Of a DNA stretch of 25,510 nt, positions 1 to 7,555 are shown piece after piece. The DNA comes from Ophiocordyceps camponoti-saundersi (nom. inval.). Taxonomy: Eukaryota > Ascomycota > Sordariomycetes > Hypocreales > Ophiocordycipitaceae. Under the pieces are notes generated by a model. It did no database searches, was not told the DNA's origin, and saw nothing but the letters and a program-made list of their open reading frames with translations. The first letter of the stretch is position 1. Every line of letters begins with the position of its first letter. The position numbers were made by a program, and so were the translations under genes. Where the stretch lies: positions 1-25,510 of the forward strand of contig PDHQ01000415.1 of NCBI GenBank assembly GCA_003339415.1, written 5' to 3'.

Positions 1-146
1 AAGATAATAAAGATAAGAATAACGAATAAAATTCCTAGGATAAGAAAAACGGTTAGAGACGGTTAAAAACGGAAAGAAATATTAGCTATTATAAATAAAG
101 AATTATCTATTATAATTTATTATTAGCCTAAAAGCTAATAGAATAT

Positions 147-178
147 AATAGAATAAGATAAAGCTATTCTATTCGCTA
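147..178. repeat. 32-bp direct repeat, copy 1
   Basis: Identical to 260-291, with 113 bp between starts. The unit begins aatagaataagataaag and ends ctattctattcgcta. Its outer parts (aatagaata and tattctatt) are inverted repeats, so each unit can form a hairpin. Perfect identity in a heavily mutated region suggests either late duplication or a unit free of RIP target dinucleotides. Confidence 0.75.
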
Positions 179-259
179 AGGAATATAGTAGATTTAAAAT
201 TAAGGGTTAATTTTAAAGTAGGAATTTAATTTTAAAGCAAAAAGAATACGATAGAAGCA

Positions 260-291
260 AATAGAATAAGATAAAGCTATTCTATTCGCTA
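260..291. repeat. 32-bp direct repeat, copy 2
   Basis: Exact second copy of 147-178, including the internal inverted repeat. The sequence between the copies also repeats a ttaattttaaag motif twice, so a short local duplication history is likely. Confidence 0.75.
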
Positions 292-361
292 GTATATTTA
301 TAATATAAAGCTTCTATAGTATTCTATAGCTTTCTAGCTAGCTTATATAATTAGATAGTTT

Positions 362-432
362 CTTAGAGAAGGAAAACTATAAAAGGAAGGCTTCCTTCCC
401 TCGAAGGGTCTTTCCTTTCCTTCTTCTCTAAG
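362..432. repeat. Foldback (inverted repeat) of about 70 bp
   Basis: cttagagaag at 362-371 is the reverse complement of cttctctaag at 423-432. Purine-rich sequence on the left arm faces pyrimidine-rich sequence on the right arm, and smaller hairpins (ggaaggcttcc, ccctcgaaggg) lie inside. It could be the end of a foldback or miniature element, or a chance purine/pyrimidine block. No target duplication was seen. Confidence 0.4.
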
Positions 433-654
433 CTTTTAATCTAAACAATTAGCACTATAAAAGCCTACTCTCTATTACCTTCCCCTACCTTATAAGATAT
501 TCCTATCTAGGAAGTTCTTACTTATTTATACTTTATAAATTTCCTATTCCGGCTACCTACTGCCTGGTTAAAGTAAGTAAAGCCCCCTACCTTCTTATTA
601 CCCCTTATCTCTCTTTATTTTTAGAAGCTTAGATTAAGGGCTACGGGTAAGATT

Positions 655-971
655 AGGTAATTACGGGTACGATCCGTAATAGTAAAATAGAGATTTCTTA
701 GTATACGGTGATTTCCTAGAACGCGGGGATTTTTTAGTAAAATCCGAAGATTTCTAAAAGTATATTCTAATATTAGATCTAGTAAGAAATCTTAGTAAAA
801 TCCTAAGAGTTATTATAGAGAAATCCTAATAAGAAATCCTAGTAATTTCCTAAGCGTAAAGGTAATAAAGTTTCTAAGGGAAATTTAAGTAAAATCCTAA
901 AGGGGAAATCTTAGTAAAATATTATAAAAGGTTAGGCGATTTATAAGGGTATTATTATATATCTTATATTA
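655..971. mobile_element. Truncated LTR fragment of the Ty3/gypsy family
   Basis: From about 680 to 971 this aligns base for base with the last 300 bp or so (plus-strand orientation) of the 604-bp LTRs at 11080-11683 and 20666-21269. Shared stretches include agtaaaatagagattt, aggttaggcgattta and a terminal ttatatta that corresponds to cccgtatta. Differences are mostly transitions. The left half of the LTR is missing; alignment fades around 655. The right end is the true LTR terminus and abuts a hAT transposon relic, so a copy of this retroelement probably inserted into hAT copy 1 and was then reduced or truncated. Confidence 0.75.
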
Positions 972-984
972 CTTATAGTATAAA

Positions 985-1595
985 AATATTTATTTTAAAA
1001 AAGATAGCTTTCTTTATTACTATTTAGCTATAAAAAAAGATATTTTATATCTTTTTTAAAAGGAATTTAATTTATAAGTAAGATTATATATTTTTTTATA
1101 ATTTTTACTAATTATTTTTAGCTATAAAATTACGGAAAATAAAGAAATAAACTTAGGAAATCTTAAAATATTTATTTTAGAAGAGTTTAACTTTAGTTTA
1201 TAATTTAAAAAAATAGAAACTAATAAAAAACTAAAATAATACTTTTAAAAAGCTTATTTACCTTCTAAGGTATAGTTATATATTTTTTTATAATTTTTTC
1301 TCCTTATTTACTAATTATTTCCTCGAGTAACCCGCTTTTATATTAGAAAAATAACGCTTTCCGCTTCCCTATTTTAATAATTTTAGCTAGAAATTTTTAG
1401 CTATTTTAGCTATATTAGCCTTAATTAAGGCTATTTTTTCTATTTCTAATAATACTATTATATTATCTAGGAATAATTTAAAACCTAAAACTATAAAGTA
1501 GTTAATCTTATTAAAAAACTAGAATTTAACGCTTACTAATTTCTAGGAAATGAAAAAAGAGGAAAATAAAGCTTTAGAAGAAGAAGATTAAAGCT
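985..1595 (+). pseudogene. hAT transposase C-terminal relic (copy 1)
   Basis: Homologous to the end of the better preserved transposase relic at 6390-7010. At 1438-1482 the plus strand reads a frame containing the series S-I-S-N-N-T-I-I-L-S-R-N-N-L-K. This is the position and spacing of the hAT dimerisation domain (the region that normally reads like ERxFS followed by R-N-x-L). Candidate introns at 1078-1121 and 1270-1327 sit at the same places as in copy 2. In-frame TAA and TAG codons are common. The protein cannot be made; only the terminal part of the gene is present because the LTR fragment replaces or interrupts it on the left. Confidence 0.6.
1078..1121 (+). other. Candidate spliceosomal intron in hAT copy 1
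   Basis: 44 bp, starts gtaaga, has a ttactaatt branch-point-like motif 10-15 bases before the end, and ends tttttag. The equivalent position in copy 2 (6479-6521) keeps the same structure. A second candidate (1270-1327, 58 bp) has the same length as its counterpart at 6671-6728. The size and motif fit short ascomycete introns. Confidence 0.45.
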
Positions 1596-1969
1596 TATAA
1601 GTTTTCTTTTATAGCTAGTTTTTTATTTATTATTAGATAAATTTTTCTAGCTAATAATATATTTTTTTATTAATATTAACTTTTTATATATTAATAATTT
1701 TATAAGTTTTAAGATTTTTAATAATAAGGCTTATTTAAATTATATTAAGGCCTTTTTAAAGTTATATTATATTCCTATTATTTATTTTACTATTACTTCT
1801 TAAGTTATTATTATTATTATTATTATTAGTTTTTATTTCTCTTTTAAATATATTAAATTAAAGATTTTATTCCTTGCTTAATAATAATCTAATAAAAAAA
1901 ACTTAACTTCTATATACTATATTAGTTATGCTATCTAGTAGTATTTTTTTCAGATTAAAATAGCTTATA

Positions 1970-2150
1970 TAAGCTAACTAAAACTTTAGTCCTTTTAGTT
2001 TTTAATCTTTAGTTAGTTAGTCCCTATATTTAAGGACTAACTAAAGTCTTTATAGTAACTAACTAAAGACTAACTAAAAGGTATATATTTTAATCCGGAC
2101 TTTTTTTAATTAGTCTTAACTAACTAAAAACTAACTAATAATAAACTCTA
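1970..2150 (+). repeat. hAT subterminal repeat array and 3' terminal inverted repeat (copy 1)
   Basis: Dense copies of ctaactaaag and its complement ctttagttag, interspersed with agtcc and aggact blocks, end in the 21-bp terminal repeat at 2130-2150. In hAT elements, subterminal motif clusters of this kind are known to bind the transposase. Here that role is inferred from position and from recurrence at 7370-7547 and 25329-25510. Confidence 0.65.
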
Positions 2151-2555
2151 GCAGTATATAACTTAGTAAGTAGTAAAAATATATTTCTCTTTTTTTTAAG
2201 AATTTATTTTAAATAGATAAAAAATAGCCAAGTTTTTTTTAAAAAATATATAAGATAGCTTAAGCTTTTAATAATCTTATACTCTTTTTCTTTACTTTTT
2301 TTACCGCTTTTTCCTAGTTTTTTTCTTAAGTTAATAGAAAAGAGCTTTTTATACTTACCCTTTTTTATAAATAATATAAGGTTTTAAGTAAACCTTCAAA
2401 CCTTATTACTTAAAAATATTCTAAAAATATAAAAAAAGTATATCCTGGAAAAGTAAGTTTATAACTAAATACGTAGCGTAAGGCGCTTTTTCTAGCGTAT
2501 TACTAAGTACCCTTATCTACTTTCCCTATATTTAGAAAAAATTTTAAAGTCTCCC
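2151..2555 (-). repeat. Dispersed repeat X, copy 1
   Basis: Aligns with 3585-3990 over about 400 bp. Shared landmarks include ttacccctt-type sequence, aggttttaagtaaac, gtaagtttataac and aggcgctttttcta. On the minus strand both copies can be read in the same frame with a conserved stretch (LEKAPY followed by T-Y-V-I-N-L-L-F, later KKKLGKSGKK), so this is probably a duplicated fragment of a coding region. I do not recognise the protein. It begins exactly where hAT copy 1 ends, which suggests that copy 1 inserted into it. Confidence 0.55.
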
Positions 2556-3584
2556 TCTTTTTTTAATAACTTAGTAATTTTATAAGATAACCTTAACTTT
2601 AAATTCCTCTATTACTTTTAACTTTAACGCGATAAAGAAAAAAAAATATCTTAAAGAAGCTTTTTTACCGTAAATTAAGATAACGTTATTTATTAATACC
2701 GTAGCCTTTTTAAGCTTTATTAAAATAGCTTAAGAAGCTACTCTCTCCTTAATTTATTAAAGTAAGCTACTTTGAAAAAGCTTTATAATTAAAAAATACT
2801 AATTATTTTTAGCTACTATTATTATATAGAAAAGAATTAAGCGAATTAAGTTATAATATACTAGGCGATCTAAGCCTTTTCCTTAAAAAATAAATAAAAA
2901 GTAAGAAAAAAATTAGAAAAGAAATATAAAAATATAAAAAAAAGCTTATAAAATAGCTAAAAAATTAGCGGAAAAGGTAAGGGAACCTTATTATAATATA
3001 AAACCTAAAGGTAATAAAATACTAATATAAAAATAATATATAAAAAAGTTTATTATAGATATTTATAATAAAATATTATAGTTTATTTATAGTAAAAGCT
3101 AATCTTTTTTATTAAAACTCTAATAAAATAATCTAAATAATAAAAATATTATAAGCTTTTTAAATAGATTTTTTTAGTTTTTTTTTAAAATAATTAGGGG
3201 TTTTAAAAATACTTTCTATTTATTAGCTTATTTAAAAAATTATAAATTACTAATATTTTACTTATAATAAAATATATTATATATAAAAAAATTTTTATAT
3301 ATAATAAATTACTATATATATTTTTTTAGATTTTTTATATAATTTTTATCTTATAAGGTAACTATTTAAAAAATACTTTATAATAAAAATAAAATATATT
3401 ATTTAATATTATAACTTAGTTTTATAAATACGCTTTAAATAGTAAATAAATTAAATTAAAAATTTATTATAAAAGCTTTTAAGCTAATTTATAATAAAAT
3501 TTTTTTTATTATTTTTTTTACTTATCTTAGATCTTTTTTTAAATTACTAAAGCTTTAAAAAATATTTTACCTTGCGGTAACTTC
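2556..3584. other. Gene-free AT-rich stretch
   Basis: Almost pure A and T, with several AT hairpins (for example atataaaaa and tttttatat facing each other at 3281-3300). A sequence resembling the hAT terminus (taggggttttaaaaa near 3195) lacks the adjacent ttagttagt array, so it is not accepted as an element end. No coding signal was recognised. Confidence 0.4.
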
Positions 3585-3990
3585 GCGGAATATACTTTAA
3601 TAAGTAATAGAAATATATTTTTATTTCTTTTTAAAATTAATTTAAGATAGAATAAAAATAGCTAAAATTATAGAAAAATAATATAATATAGCTAAAGCTC
3701 TTAAGAATCCTATATATTTTTTCTTTACTTTTTTACCACTTTTTCCTAATTTTTTCTTTAAGTTAACGTAAAAAAGCCTTTTATACTTACCCCTCTTAAT
3801 AAGTAATACGAGGTTTTAAGTAAACTTTTAAACCTTATTATTAAAAAAATTCTAAAAATATAAAGAAAATATATTTTAGAAAAGTAAGTTTATAACCGAA
3901 TACGTAGTATAAGGCGCTTTTTCTAATATATTACTAAGTACCCTTACCTATTTTCTTTATATTTCAAAATCTTTTTAAAATTTTAAGCTT
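3585..3990 (-). repeat. Dispersed repeat X, copy 2
   Basis: Second copy of 2151-2555. It starts at gcggaata, the counterpart of gcagtata that follows hAT copy 1, and continues left without the transposon, so it looks like the uninterrupted version of that junction. The minus strand keeps the same frame as copy 1, with fragments such as LEKAPYTTYSVINLL and KKKLGKSGKKVKKK. The product is unrecognised. Confidence 0.55.
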
Positions 3991-4639
3991 TTTTCTTTAA
4001 ATTTATAATTATATATTATAACCTATATATATTATAATTATAATTTATTTTATAATTTTTTTTAAATAAGCTATAAAGATAAAAAGGGTATTTTTAAGAA
4101 GTTTTTTTCTAAAAGAATACGATAAAGCTAACCGCGTTTAGCTTAGTCTTTTTAATCTTTTATAAAATATCTAACTTTAACTATACGCTTTTAATTACCT
4201 TTTAGGAAAAGCTTTTTTAAGTAACCTTAGCTAATTTTAATAGCTATAATAGCGATATAATTATAGAAATAGATAATATAAAGTTTTTATATTAGGGACT
4301 TTCTTAGGAGCTTTTAAGCTTTTCGAAAGAAGGAAAAGAATAGGGAAAAATAGCTATTTCTTAATATAATATAAAGGAATTTAAATTAGGCTTAAGAAAG
4401 AATTTAAAGATTTATATTTTATAATATAGCTTATTTACCTAATAGCTTTTTCCGATTAAGGAAAATAAAAAACGAAAAGTAAAAGCTATTTATATTATAT
4501 TAATATTTATTTTTCTTTTTTTTCCTTATTTTTTTATTATAAAAAAGCGTTATTAATTAAATTTTTTATATAAATAGCTATTCGAAGGAGTTTATTTTTC
4601 TAATTTATAAGTTTTAAGCTTTAAATTTATCCCGGTATT
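3991..4639. other. Unassigned stretch upstream of the hAT transposase relic
   Basis: This region should contain the 5' part of hAT copy 2 (promoter, terminal repeat, N-terminal zinc-finger region), but I found neither the terminal repeat nor a subterminal motif array. The left end of copy 2 is therefore undetermined. It may be truncated. Confidence 0.35.
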
Positions 4640-4700
4640 ATAAGATTAAATACGAGATAATTACTTATAATAAAAATTCTAAAAAAAAAGTTAAAAAGAA

Positions 4701-4746
4701 GTAAGTTTTTAGCTTTTTTATTATTAATTTACTAATTTTATATTAG
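4701..4746 (+). other. Candidate intron 1 of hAT copy 2
   Basis: 46 bp, begins gtaagt, carries ttactaatt before the end and closes with atattag. It shares length class and branch motif with the other candidate introns of this gene. Confidence 0.4.
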
Positions 4747-5357
4747 AATAATATATTAAAAAAATTTATAAAATTTTTTCGAAAAATAGGCTAAGTTAAA
4801 CTTAGCTTTTAATACTAATATAGCTTAGAATTTAGTTATTAAGTTTCTTTTAACTATAAATATTTCTTTTTTAATAATTTACTCTAAGCCTTTTAATAAG
4901 TTTCTTACTTATTATAGTTAGTAAGTTATTTTCCTTTTATTTAAATTTTTAATTAACTTTTTCTAAGGATTACTAGCTTATCTATTACGCTAAGTTAAAG
5001 GATTATTTAAAAAACTACTTTAACAAAGCCCTTTTAAAGTTAAATAATAACTTTATAAGTTACTTTTCTAAAAATAGCTTTTATAGCTTTATTTTTAATA
5101 TCTAGACTTTAGCTACTTAAGATACTTATTTAAGCTTAATTATAGCTTATATTTTCCCGGACTTTAAGCTATATTATCAGCTTATAAGTAAGTTATTTAT
5201 TTATTTATTTATTTATAAAAACTTATAATTTTTAGCTTTTAAAAAGCTTTTAGAATAGTATACTAGGAATTTTATTTATATTAAAATTCTTTCTTACCTT
5301 AAAGCTTACTTTACTATTATTTTAAAGTTTATTAATAAGTATATTAATAATTTCTTT

Positions 5358-5421
5358 ATTTATTTATTTACTAATTTATTTATTTACTAATTTATTTATT
5401 TACTAATTTATTTATTTACTA
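5358..5421. repeat. Four perfect tandem copies of a 16-bp unit
   Basis: The unit atttatttatttacta is repeated exactly four times (5358-5373, 5374-5389, 5390-5405, 5406-5421). It lies inside the transposase relic and is probably a minisatellite expansion that arose after the gene died, or a low-complexity segment. Confidence 0.85.
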
Positions 5422-5651
5422 ATAATTTTATACTAGTATTACTTATAATAATACTACTAATAATAAGACCTTTTTAAAAGCTTATTTCTTAGCTTATAAC
5501 GACCTTTTTTCTAAAGAATTTACTAGCTAAAACCGCTACCTAGTATATATTATTAATTTAATAGCTTAGGATATCTTTAAAGCCGTTTTAAATAATTCTA
5601 ACTTAGAAAGGTAACTTTTAGATAAAAATACTATTTTATAAGAGCATAATA

Positions 5652-5702
5652 ATAAGTTATTTATTCTTATTATAATTTTTTACTAATTATTTATTTTTAT
5701 AG
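5652..5702 (+). other. Candidate intron 2 of hAT copy 2 (mutated donor)
   Basis: 51 bp, begins ataagt (a GTAAGT donor with its first G mutated to A), carries tactaatt and ends tttatag. The donor change is what RIP produces at TpG. Confidence 0.3.
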
Positions 5703-5840
5703 CGCTTTTTAACTAACTTCGACGTATTTTACTTATTATTAAGTATAATATAAAGCCTGAATAGCTTTTTTAAGATAGTTTATAGTAGTAAAAATCTAAA
5801 AGAAATATAAAATAATCTAAAAAAATAAAGGTTATTATTA

Positions 5841-5892
5841 GTAAGTGTTTTTATTTTTTAATTATTTATTTAACTACTAATTAATTAAATAG
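5841..5892 (+). other. Candidate intron 3 of hAT copy 2
   Basis: 52 bp with an intact consensus donor gtaagtg, a taactactaat branch region and an aaatag acceptor. This is the clearest intron signature in the window and supports the plus-strand orientation of the transposase gene. Confidence 0.5.
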
Positions 5893-6194
5893 ATAACGCT
5901 ATAAGGTAGAATTCTACGTTTTTTATACTTAAAAAAGGGTAAGAATTCCGTTCTGCCTTAAAATATGTTTCTTAATTAATAGAATATAAAGAGTATAAAA
6001 AACTATTTCCTATAAATAAGGAATAGGAAGCTTTAAAAATTTTTAAAGCTATTTTTAACGTTTTTTTAACTCCTTTTATTTATTTATAAGACCACTTTTA
6101 TACGATAAGTTTAAAAGGATTACTTTTTATTTATTAGATCTTTAATTAGCTTATTAAATTATATAAAGAATTTTCTAACTTGAAAAAAAGCTAG

Positions 6195-6243
6195 GTATTT
6201 TTCTTTTTTTTATTTTTTAAAATACTTACTAATTACTTTTTAG
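6195..6243 (+). other. Candidate intron 4 of hAT copy 2
   Basis: 49 bp, begins gtattt, carries ttactaatt and ends ctttttag. Same architecture as the neighbouring candidates. Confidence 0.4.
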
Positions 6244-6478
6244 TTTTCTTATTTTATTACTTTTAAGACTTATATAATAAAAGGCTTAAAAAAGCTAGAG
6301 AAGTACTTTTTAAAATAACTTAAAAAAACGACTTACTAGCTTTCCGACTTTATTTATTCGCTATTATATTAAACCTATAATATAAGGTTATTTATTTTAA
6401 GGAAGATAGCTTCCTTTATTACTATTTAGCTATAAAAAAGATATCTTATATCTTTTTTAAGAGGAATTTAATCTATAA

Positions 6479-6521
6479 GTAAAATTGTATTTTTTTTACA
6501 ATTTTTACTAATTATTTTTAG
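6479..6521 (+). other. Candidate intron 5 of hAT copy 2
   Basis: 43 bp, begins gtaaaa, carries ttactaatt and ends tttttag. Conserved in position with 1078-1121. A further candidate lies at 6671-6728 (58 bp, ending aaag), equal in length to 1270-1327. Confidence 0.45.
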
Positions 6522-7369
6522 CTATAAAACTACAGAAAATAAAAAAATAAACTTAGGAAGTTTTAGAACGTTTACCTTAGAAGAGTTTAACTTTAATTTA
6601 TAATCTAAAAAAATAGAAACTAATAAAGAATTAAAAATTATACCTCTTAGAAGCTTATTTACTTTTTAAGGTATAGTTATATATTTTTTTATAATTATTT
6701 CTCTTTATTTACTAATTATTTCTTAAAGTAACCTGCTCTTATATTAGAAAAATAACGCTTTTCGCTTCCTTACTTTAATAATTTTAGCTAGAATATTTTA
6801 AGCTATTCTAGCTATATTAGCCTTAATCGAGGCTATTCTTTCTATTTCTAGTAATATTATTACGTTATCTAGGAATAATTTAAAACTTAAAACTATAAAG
6901 TAGTTAATCTTATTAAAAAACTAAAATTTAACGCTTATTAATTTCTAAGAAATTAAAGAAAAGGAAAATAAAGCTTTAGAAAAAGAAAATTAAAGCTTAT
7001 AAGGCTTCTACTTTAGCTAGTTTTTTTTATTATTAGATAAATTTTTCTAAGCTAATAATATATTTTTTTATTAATATTAACTCTTTATATATTAATAATT
7101 TTATAAGTTTTAAGATTTCTAATAATTAAGCTTATTTAAATTATATTAAGGCTTTTTAAAAGCTATATTATATTCTTACTCTTTCTTTTATTATTACTTC
7201 TTAAGTTATTACTATTATTATTACTAGTTTTTATTTCTCTTTTAAATATACTAAACTAAAGATTTTATTCCTCGCTTAATAATAATCTAATTAAAAAAAC
7301 TTATCTTTTAATACTATATTAGTCGCGCTATTTAGTAGTATTTCTTTAAGATTAAAATAGCTTACGTAC

Positions 7370-7547
7370 GCTTACTAAAACTTTAATCCTTTTAGTTTTT
7401 AATTTTTAGTTAGTTAGTTACTTTATTTAAGGACTAACTAAAGTTACTAGAGTAACTAACTAAAGACTAACTAAAGGGTACGTATTTTAGTCCGGACTTT
7501 TTTTAGTTAGTCTTAACTAACTAAAGACTAACTAATTTTAAACCCTA
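7370..7547 (+). repeat. hAT subterminal array and right terminal inverted repeat (copy 2)
   Basis: Array of ctaactaaag and ttagttag motifs in both orientations, then the terminal repeat at 7527-7547. The terminal repeat is a perfect 21-base inverse of 25329-25349 despite heavy mutation elsewhere. It fixes the element boundary at 7547. Confidence 0.75.
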
Positions 7548-7555
7548 TATATAGC

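Larger units (their letters stand above)
1..654. other. Gene-free AT-rich stretch with short repeats
   Basis: No coding frame, RNA gene or transposon end was recognised here. It holds an identical 32-bp direct repeat (147-178 and 260-291) and a foldback at 362-432, both listed separately. The left part of hAT copy 1, interrupted by the LTR fragment at 655-971, would be expected here or beyond the window edge, but no terminal inverted repeat of that family is visible. Confidence 0.5.
972..2150 (+). mobile_element. hAT transposon relic, copy 1 (3' part)
   Basis: This 1.18-kb segment aligns along its length with 6372-7547 and contains the C-terminal end of a broken hAT transposase followed by a long 3' region. 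The final 180 bp carry many copies, in both orientations, of a ctaactaaag-type motif. The right terminus (actaactaataataaactcta, 2130-2150) is a slightly decayed version of the 21-bp terminal inverted repeat seen perfectly at 7527-7547. The left side stops at the LTR fragment that ends at 971. The 8 bp after the end (gcagtata) would be the target duplication, but its partner is not visible. Confidence 0.7.
4690..7010 (+). pseudogene. hAT-family transposase, RIP-inactivated
   Basis: hAT transposases cut and paste their own element in the nucleus. Three family landmarks can be read on the plus strand across frames separated by introns. Around 5100-5190 there is a frame ending AYIFPDFKLYYQLI, matching the core 'YL.ltaHfid..fkL...LigF' region. 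Around 5531-5600, NRYLVYIINLIA then stop then DIFKAVL matches the 'C.aHilNL..qd..k' block. At 6841-6885, SISSNIITLSRNNLK matches the C-terminal dimerisation domain. Stops are TAA and TAG, as expected from mutated Gln and Trp codons. At least five candidate introns of 43-58 bp interrupt it. The N-terminal part was not resolved. Nonfunctional. Confidence 0.7.
4640..7547 (+). mobile_element. hAT transposon relic, copy 2 (left end undetermined)
   Basis: Contains a degenerate hAT transposase gene on the plus strand, a 3' untranslated region, a subterminal motif array (7370-7530) and a perfect 21-bp terminal inverted repeat at 7527-7547. That repeat is the exact reverse complement of 25329-25349. 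The terminus reads ...aaaccct-a, the RIP-mutated form of the CCCTG/CAGGG ends usual in hAT elements. The next 8 bp (tatatagc) are the expected target duplication. No matching left end was found, so the stated start is only the first point where coding features are seen. Confidence 0.7.
6372..7547 (+). repeat. Long direct repeat, partner of 972-2150
   Basis: The 3' 1.18 kb of hAT copy 2 align with hAT copy 1 along their length, with mainly transition differences. This pair could be mistaken for long terminal repeats. The shared transposase C-terminus, the introns and the 21-bp terminal inverted repeat at the right end show that it is two copies of one DNA transposon end. Confidence 0.75.

Noticed and set aside
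3190..3215. taggggttttaaaaa as the left terminus of hAT copy 2
   Set aside because: No ttagttagt continuation or subterminal array follows, and no tatatagc duplication precedes it.
972..7547. The 1.18-kb direct repeats at 972-2150 and 6372-7547 as LTRs of one retrotransposon
   Set aside because: Both contain the C-terminal part of a hAT transposase with introns and end in a 21-bp terminal repeat that occurs inverted at 25329. So they are two ends of DNA transposons.
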